A stretch of 64,000 nucleotides of DNA from Azorinus chamasolen (Eukaryota > Mollusca > Bivalvia > Cardiida > Solecurtidae), in NCBI GenBank assembly GCA_963576725.1, contig OY755244.1:38299855-38363854 (forward strand), in the 5' to 3' direction. Under the pieces are notes generated by a model. The model did no database searches and had not been told where the DNA came from. It saw only the letters and a program-made list of their open reading frames with translations. Positions 57,589-64,000 of this stretch are shown here, in pieces. How positions within the stretch are numbered: position 1 is the first letter of the stretch; each line of letters begins with the position of its first letter. The position numbers were made by a program, and so were the translations under genes.

Positions 57589-57698
57589 GGCATAGCTCAT
57601 TGGACCTCCACTCTATCGGATGCCCCTTCCGGGCGCACGCATCGGCAAAGGCCGCTAAAGCGTCACACAAACACTGACAATCCCCACCCAATTCGCAC
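57589..57698 (-). CDS. Exon: end of a C8 domain (VWD-C8-TIL module)
   Basis: First recognisable exon of the minus-strand gene. An AG acceptor lies at 57699-57700 and a GTAAGT donor at 57583-57588. The 110-bp exon reads CELGGDCQCLCDALAAF, then ADACARKGHPIEWRSNELC. The cysteine spacing, the DCxCxC segment and the W-R-x-x-x-x-C end are the C-terminal half of the C8 domain that follows VWD domains in von Willebrand factor, gel-forming mucins and SCO-spondin. It ends in phase 1 with a lone C. The next exon supplies CA and completes Pro, giving the usual C-P junction between C8 and TIL. The VWD domain itself should lie upstream (higher coordinates), beyond the LTR element, and was not found. Extracellular, disulfide-rich. 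Splice sites are inferred from consensus and frame only. Confidence 0.85.
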
Positions 57699-58094
57699 CT
57701 GTAGGAATGAAACATGTCATAATTGGTGCTAGGTTATTTAATTACATTCAGTTTCGATTGACAGTAATTACTACATGTTGATGTTGACATTTCAAATGTA
57801 TTGTCAAATGTTCATAAATTTTGAAGTAAAATACATGTCTTGGTTTCTTGTTGTTTGGCAGTTTTGTGTAATTGTTTTTTGTTTTCTTTTTTCCATACCC
57901 TATAGTATAATTATGCTGATTATCAAAATATCATGAAAGTTTCATCTGATTTCAAAATGGACAAACAGTGTAGAGCTAGATCAGACGGTCCCAGAAAGAG
58001 TTTGCTGTACCAATTACTGTCAAAGGTTTCAACCAGCAATTCTTTGCCTCAGATAAAGTGTATGATGTCCACAATTGAATTGGGACCAGAGCTG

Positions 58095-58170
58095 AAATGG
58101 TTAGCATGTGGACTTTATCGTTCCTTCAATAACAGGGGCCTCAGGTTCGATCCCCCACTGGACCAAATCC
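58095..58170 (+). repeat. tRNA-like sequence with boxes A and B (possible SINE)
   Basis: TTAGCATGTGG (58101-58111) resembles a pol III box A, and GGTTCGATCCC (58144-58154) is a near-perfect box B, about 33 nt later. A full tRNA cloverleaf could not be made. A tRNA-derived SINE head is the likeliest reading; no tail identified. Confidence 0.45.
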
Positions 58171-58406
58171 TTCGGATAAGATTTTATAGACCGAGGTCGG
58201 ATTTATTATGTTTTACCCTGGGTATCTAAACTCTAGCTATAATATTGCGTTCGGATTTATCTGTAATATTTTCCATATGTGGAAGAATCGTCCTTTTATC
58301 AACACAATCAATCGACCAATGTTAGCGTGACAATGGGTGCCGTTACCGGGGTTACAGCCAAAGTACATCGTGTAAACAGTATATATTATGAGCAATTGCG
58401 TATTAT

Positions 58407-59023
58407 TGTTGCAAATTTATAAGTGGAAACATGGTATTTAATTCTGTTGGTTAGTAATGCAATGTACTGTTATTACTATGTACCGTCATTGACGGTGCCT
58501 ACCGTCATTGACGGTGCGTACCGGCACTGACGGTTCCTTAACCTTGTGACCTACGGTTAGTTCAGTGAACCCACCGTCACTGTCGGTCCCTTAACCTTGT
58601 GACCTACGGTTAGTTCAGTGAACCCACCGTCACTGTCGGTTCCTTAACCCTGTGACCAGATACGGTTAGTTCAATGACCCTACAGACACTGTCGGTTCTT
58701 TGACCTTGGTTCGGTCAGTTGACATTGACGGTGCCTACCGTCAATGACGGTAGGCTAGAAACCTATATAAAGGGGGGGAACTGGATCTTCTTGGGCTTCT
58801 TGAAATCTTAGAGCTTAGAACTTGTATTAGCTCCAGTATATCCTATTGAAAGTATTCTTAAGTATTCTTGGATTTATGCTCAGAGTTATTCTCTTTGGAT
58901 TTTACTGAAAGTTATTCTCTTTGGATTTTATTGAATACATGTGAATGAATGTGAATAAAACAGTAGTAGAAGAAATCAGCTTTAGTTCTACTGAATTCCT
59001 TGTTCTAAGTACATTTGTATTCA
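58407..59023 (+). repeat. 5' LTR
   Basis: Starts TG and ends CA, 617 bp. Contains tandem 55-60-bp repeats with CCGTCANTGACGG palindromes, a TATA box and an AATAAA signal. The end is placed at the CA just before the primer-binding sequence. Confidence 0.8.
58764..58772 (+). promoter_or_regulatory. LTR TATA box
   Basis: TATATAAAG, with a GGGGGGG run after it and an AATAAA (58954-58959) 185 bp downstream. Confidence 0.65.
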
Positions 59024-59024
59024 A

Positions 59025-59040
59025 TTGGTGGCAGCGGAAG
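59025..59040 (+). other. Primer-binding site candidate
   Basis: TTGGTGGCAGCGGAAG starts one base after the LTR end; TGGTxGCAGxG is complementary in style to a tRNA 3' end. Which tRNA was not determined. Confidence 0.5.
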
Positions 59041-59529
59041 AGTGAAATAGAAATTAATAAATTACCCAACTATATTTTCTCTGTGTGGACAGGGAAAATT
59101 ATTACACTGATGGCAGCTCAAGAATTATATATTATAAACTACATATATATATTTTGTCCTCGGATAAAAATATTACACTGGTGAACAGCGGTGGGATTTT
59201 CAGAATTGGGATTTTCAGAATTGGGATTTTCAGATTCAAGATTTCAATGTTTGAAGATTTTCAGTTTGGATCTAAATTGTGCTGAACTATTCTGATTCTG
59301 GATTTACGGACTTTAACATAATTCCAAAGTGACTGGTGACATCCTTGAAGTGGATTAAAGGACAATGAATTATCACAAGTGGATGATATATTCAGTGAAG
59401 ATATAAAAATTGGCAAAGAATTCTCTCGATGGGATATACTGGAGGCAGCTCTAAGAAAGGATATACTGGAAGCAGCTATTAGAGAAAAAGGATATACTGG
59501 AAGCAGCTATTAAAGAAGATGCTCTTTTG

Positions 59530-60996
59530 GGATTGGATCTAAGTGGAGGGACAAACAACAATCAGCATTTGAGGAACTGAAATCTGCTCTTGTTTGAGAT
59601 GAGGTTGTTGTGTATCCAAACAATCATGAACTGTTTATTCTGGATCTACAATTTATCCTGGATCTACAATCATGTAGATGCAAGTGACACTGGAATTGGA
59701 GGTTGCTTGTCTCAGATACAGTTTTGTAAACAGACACAAACAGAGGAAGAAAGACCAATTCTGTTTGCAAGTAAATCCTTGACAAAAACACAGCGGAGAT
59801 ATTTTGTTACACGTCGTGGACTGTTAGAAATGGTAACGTTTACCGGTGTGCACAAGTTCGGAAATTATTTGTTAGGAGGACAATTTCTCGTTAGAACCTA
59901 TCACTCTAGCTCTTTTAAATCCCAAACAGATCAAATGGCACGATGGATGGAAATTATGGAACAGTTTAATTTCAAATTTGGGCGTCGCAAAGGCAGTAAA
60001 CACTTAAACAGTGAAAGTTTAGGTAGAATACCCTGTGATCCAGATTGCAATTGCTATGATCAAACTGTAGATGAAGTGGTACCATTGTTCACTAGGAATA
60101 TTACTGTTTCCCAGAAATATAATGGATATAAAAGTTCTAATGCTTTAAAATCACTCAGTGAAAGATTTCTACAGTTAGTTTTGCTGCCAATAACAACAGT
60201 CATGAGTTTCATAAAGAATATCGCTACAGGACTATACTGGCCAGTGAGGTACATTTGGAATGTACAATGTCTAAGGGTGCAGGGATTGCACCTGGATATG
60301 ACACAGAATGACAAGGAAGTATCTCCGAAAGGGGTGAGAGAAGGGAATAATTTGGCTGATAAGTCATTTCTAATGGATGACTGTGACTTAATCGTCTGTA
60401 GCCATTTGTTTAAAACTTCGCTTCTTGCAGATCATTCTTCAGAAAGTTTGTCTCGTCTGCAGCGAGAAGATCCAGTGGTGGGTTGCGTCATCAAGTGGAT
60501 GGAAAAAGGGAAAAAGCCATCCAGAGATGATATAGCCAGTGAGTCACCAACGGTGCGAAACCTTTGGTTGAGTTGGGATATTCTTTGTTTGAAAAATGGT
60601 GTTCTGTTCAGAAATTATGTGTCAAAAGAGGATGTTAATGAGCAAATTGTCTTACCAACATTAATGAAGAAAGAAGCTTTTAAACCTTGTCATTGTTCAA
60701 GACTCTCTGCACATTTAGGAAGAGACAACACTTTGTTAAAGAAATGTCTTTACTGGTACCAAATGAAAACTGATGTACAGGACTTTATCAATAATTGTAT
60801 GGTTTGTTCTGCAAGGAAGCAACCTGTGAAACCTGGAAGACACGGTCTTACTGAATACTCTGTGTCTTGCCCATTGGATAGAGTTTGTACAGTTGGACCT
60901 TTACCAGTTAGTGAAAATGGAAATAGGGACACTCTAGGGGCAGTTAAAAAGAAGAAAATTAGGATATCTGATTTTATACCTGATAAGGTTTTATAA
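59530..60996 (+). pseudogene. Ty3/gypsy pol remnant: RNase H and integrase zinc finger
   Basis: The end of the RT thumb is seen first, out of frame (QSAFEELKSAL, YPNNHELFILD). The main frame (59590-60996) has an RNase H domain with DASDTGIGGCLSQ, RPILFASKSLTKTQRRY and LLGGQFLVRTYHSS, then a spacer, then the integrase HHCC finger (H...H in LSAHLGRDNT, CMVCSARK). It enters the integrase core (CPLDRVCTVGPLPVSENGNR) and breaks off into unrelated sequence. Gag, protease, most of RT and the integrase DDE residues are gone, so it is non-autonomous. Confidence 0.85.
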
Positions 60997-60999
60997 AAA

Positions 61000-61840
61000 G
61001 TCTCAAGCTGCAGTTCCTGCACTTAGAAAAAAGTGCAGGACATAGAAAACAAACCATATTGTTTTGTTCAGGCAAAATAAATTTGTACACCTTCAGGGTT
61101 TAAGTACATGATACCTATCTTTGATTAGGATGAAGTCCATTTATCAAAATCATGATTAATGGCAGGACTGCTAATCCCTTGGTTGGGGTTGCATTGACAA
61201 TGTGGTGAAACATTACTTATTTTTTTTAGTCTGGGTCTACTTTGTTTGCTAAGGCATAACAAAGTGCATTTAAGGAGTGAAGGGTTAATCAGTCTAATTA
61301 AAACAGACTCTGCATTGTTTTGATAACACTGTGAATTCCGATGAATTTCGCTTTGATAATTGTGGTGCTTCTCAGCATGAAGCTCATTTTCCGCACATGC
61401 AAACTCTCTTAGTTGTCAGTTACGGATTAGTAATTGGTCATGAGTCTAGTTTGCACATTGTTTAAGTGATTTTAATGACTGCAAAGGCTCTGGTAAGAGA
61501 ACTTAATAGCCCAGCTGACCTGAGCTAACCCTTTATCCTCAGATAAACCAGCAATGGTATTCTGGTCAGTCAACATTCTGTCGCAGTACCCAGTCGCACC
61601 CTCATACAGGCATTTTCATAGTCTTTGAACTTGTTTATATTCTGTCAGCATTCTGTCACAGTACCCAGATCGCCACAGTACCCAGACCACCCCCATGCAT
61701 ACGACAGTGGGCTACTTCTCCCTTGTAATCATTTTCAGTCAGACTTTCATACTGAATAGACATATTAATTAGTTATTCTCTAATAGAATGCAAAAACTGT
61801 GAGACAGATTTTAAAACAAATCAGAAATTGAAACGGCAGT
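61000..61840. other. Non-coding interior of the LTR element
   Basis: A family A fragment at about 61225-61290 (AGTCTGGGTCTACTTTGTTT ... GAAGGGTTAA). Otherwise no gene recognised. Confidence 0.45.
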
Positions 61841-61899
61841 ACTTGGGATATACCATATATTTCTTTGGAAGCTTTTAGTTGCTTTGGTTGTGAAACAAG

Positions 61900-62950
61900 A
61901 ATTGTGAATTCTGTGAAACTGGATTACTAGTGTTTGCTGGATTACTAGTGTTTCATAAATTTCAAAAGTTTCAAATATAAGTGGCATGTGATATGCATAG
62001 TAAAATTGAATGCTGATGGATAAGAAAGCCATATATTCAACAGAAATCATTGCTGATAGATTACCAGTGAATAAAGTCATATATTCAACAGAAATCATTG
62101 CTGATGGATTACAAGTGAATAAATTCATATATTCAACAGAAATCATTGCTGATGGATTACAAGTGAATAAATTCATATATTCAACAGAATTCATCTGTGA
62201 ATTCTACATAACTGGATTACTAGTGTTTCTTGGATTACTAGTGTTTCCTAAGTTTTATCAGTTTTAAATATATAGAAATAAAATTTAATGCTGGTGGATT
62301 AGAAATTCATATATTCAACAGAAATCATTGCTGATGGATTACAAGTGAATAAATTCATATATTCAACAGAAATCACTGCTGATGGATTACAAGTGAATAA
62401 AGTCATATATTCAACAGAATTCAACAACTGGATTACTAGTGTTTCTTGGATTACTAGTGTTTCCTAAGTTTTATCAGTTTTAAATAGAAATAAAATTTAA
62501 AAGTCATATATTCATGAATTGCTGATGGATTACTAGTGAATAAATTCATATATTCAACAGAAATCATTGCTGATGGATTACAAGTGAATAAAGTCATATA
62601 TTCAACAGAATTCAACAACTGGATTACTAATGTTTCTTGGATTACTAGTGTTTCCTACGTTTAATCAGTTTTAAATATATAGAAATAAAATTTAAAAGTC
62701 ATATATTCAATAGAATGAATCGCTGATGGATTACAAGTGATATCAAATTGAGATGTTCAGCAGAATTATGCAGAAATAGAAGCTGATGCTGGTGGATATA
62801 AGAAATATCTGAATTAATTCTACATTACTGGATTACTAGTGTTTCTCGGATTACTAGTGTTTCCTAAATTTCGAATACGAATGGCACATAATAATTCTGA
62901 AGAAATAAAGGTTAATTCTGATGGATTACAAGTGCTATTTAATTTTTAGT
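61900..62950. repeat. Minisatellite inside the LTR element
   Basis: Two interleaved units: ATATTCAACAGAAATCATTG with CTGATGGATTACAAGTGAAT (about 48 bp), and GGATTACTAGTGTTTCTT (about 18 bp, in pairs). Confidence 0.85.
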
Positions 62951-63897
62951 GAAGTTAAATTTCAAATAAATGGCCTATCTATAGAATAGATAATGGGTGT
63001 CAGATAAATGAGTGTAAAGTGTGTATTCATACCTGGATTATTTCATTCATCATTGGATTATTTCAGTGTCTTTATCAACAAAGTTTCATTATTTTGTTGT
63101 CATTTGTTAAAATTTAATAATCTTTGACATAAAATGCTTTATTAGCTTATTAGTTTTTACTGTTTAACTGGGCAAAAGAAACAATGAACTGTGAAGCCAC
63201 TACTTACACATTTGCCAGTTAATTTACTACTTAATAAGAACTTTAATACAAGAATCAAAAACTTTATCATGATAATGTTAGTACATTCATGGACATTTAT
63301 GTACTCAAAATGGGCTGAGGATAAGCCCACCAGTAACTACTGGTTTAGGACACTGGAAGATAACAAATAAGTGTTATAAGACTGATCAGCTTTCGTAACA
63401 TATATCCCTTTATAAGTTGTTTATGTACCGTACATGTGAAAGTCAATTGTAGTGATCAGCTTTATTAGCCAATTTTGTTTGTTTATGCATGCTTACTGTT
63501 ATGTTTGTAGTGTAATACATCTGATGGAAGGACATTAGTTGTATTATGCTTATTTTAATGTTGTGTAAACTTATGATAGCAGGGCTCTCTCTGTATGCTT
63601 TGTTAAAATTTGTTCATGAATTGATTTTGTCATTTATAAAGAAGAAATCAAATTTTCAGTGTAAAACAATAACATTTAAGCATCAACAGAGAAACCATCA
63701 CAGCTGTTTCAAAGAAATTGCAAAAAGCGAGGGCCTTACTCTTGTATCTTTGATGTGTAGTTAGAATATCAATATTCAATAGATTAATATTTTTGGAATA
63801 TTTTCTAAATTTAAGTAGTCTCTAGTAAACTTTGTTTGAGAATTAGACATTATTAAAGTATGATTGTTTATAATTTTGTAGCCAGGAGGCTCCAAGC
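62951..63897. other. Non-coding 3' interior of the LTR element
   Basis: AT-rich, no coding potential recognised; a short frame at 63546-63764 has no known match in my reading. Confidence 0.4.
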
Positions 63898-63898
63898 T

Positions 63899-63911
63899 GA
63901 GCAGGGGGTAG
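63899..63911 (+). other. Polypurine tract
   Basis: GAGCAGGGGGTAG directly before the 3' LTR, the expected start of plus-strand synthesis. Confidence 0.7.
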
Positions 63912-64000
63912 TGTTGCAAATTTATAAGTGGAAACATGGTATTTAATTCTGTTGGTTAGTAATGCAATGTACTGTTATTACTATGTACCGTCATTGACGG
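63912..64000 (+). repeat. 3' LTR, truncated by window edge
   Basis: All 89 bases match the start of the 5' LTR, which points to a recent insertion. Confidence 0.9.

Larger units (their letters stand above)
58407..64000 (+). mobile_element. Ty3/gypsy-type LTR element, internally deleted, cut by window edge
   Basis: The 5' LTR (58407-59023) begins TGTTGCAAATTTATAAGTGG and the same sequence starts again at 63912. After the first LTR comes a primer-binding-like TTGGTGGCAGCGG; before the second is a purine tract. About 4.9 kb of interior holds only a remnant of pol. It lies in the intron upstream of the C8 exon, opposite to the gene. Confidence 0.88.

Noticed and set aside
61811..62267. Frames on both strands with repeated YSTEIIADGLQVNK-type text
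   Set aside because: Translation of the 48-bp minisatellite in the LTR element, whose period happens to be a multiple of three. No start context or relatives.

Overview
The window looks like an intron-rich, AT-rich stretch of a bivalve mollusc genome, most likely a heterodont clam. The support is split genes with long introns, mollusc-type tandem-repeat elements, many families of small palindromic transposons, and a Penelope-like retroelement whose domain order and in-frame UGA codons match what is known of clam Naiad elements. The species call is inference.

One host gene runs along the minus strand through nearly the whole window. Its exons can be followed from about 57.7 kb down to base 1. 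From N- to C-terminus they encode the end of a C8 domain and a TIL cysteine-rich domain (the VWD-C8-TIL module of von Willebrand factor, mucins and SCO-spondin), a run of LDL-receptor class A (LDLa) or LDLa-like exons (46.7 to 19.5 kb), then short Thr/Pro-rich mucin-like exons (57, 30 and 72 bp) and a three-exon domain I do not recognise. This last set is repeated: one full module of 759 coding bases (253 codons) is split over the interval from about 18.6 to 7.8 kb, and a second lies between 7.36 kb and base 1. Splice phases agree at every junction tested. The product should be a large secreted or extracellular glycoprotein.

The modular 3' part lies in a tandem duplication with an offset of 7805 bp (1-7805 against 7806 onward). 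Each copy carries the same broken Naiad-type Penelope-like element in an intron, opposite in direction to the gene. Copy 2 later gained a 2237-bp terminal-inverted-repeat element, a Tc1-like transposon and a fragment of a Penelope-like 3' tail that breaks one 30-bp exon. A third, diverged Naiad copy lies at 25.4-27.6 kb. It shares UGA codons with copies 1 and 2 at three cysteine-type positions, and a SECIS-like fold follows the stop codon of copies 1 and 2.

The introns from 19 to 57 kb are filled with repeats: three 154-bp-period arrays with shared ends (Helitron-like/pearl type), a 5'-truncated LINE (38.0-40.5 kb), mariner remnants, minisatellites of 32, 36 and about 37 bp, and many palindromic MITEs. 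Five or six MITE families with different termini share a related central hairpin built on CTCCT-NN-AGGAG, and several MITEs are nested in one another. From 58.4 kb to the right edge lies a Ty3/gypsy-type LTR element, internally deleted, with most of gag, protease, RT and the integrase core missing.
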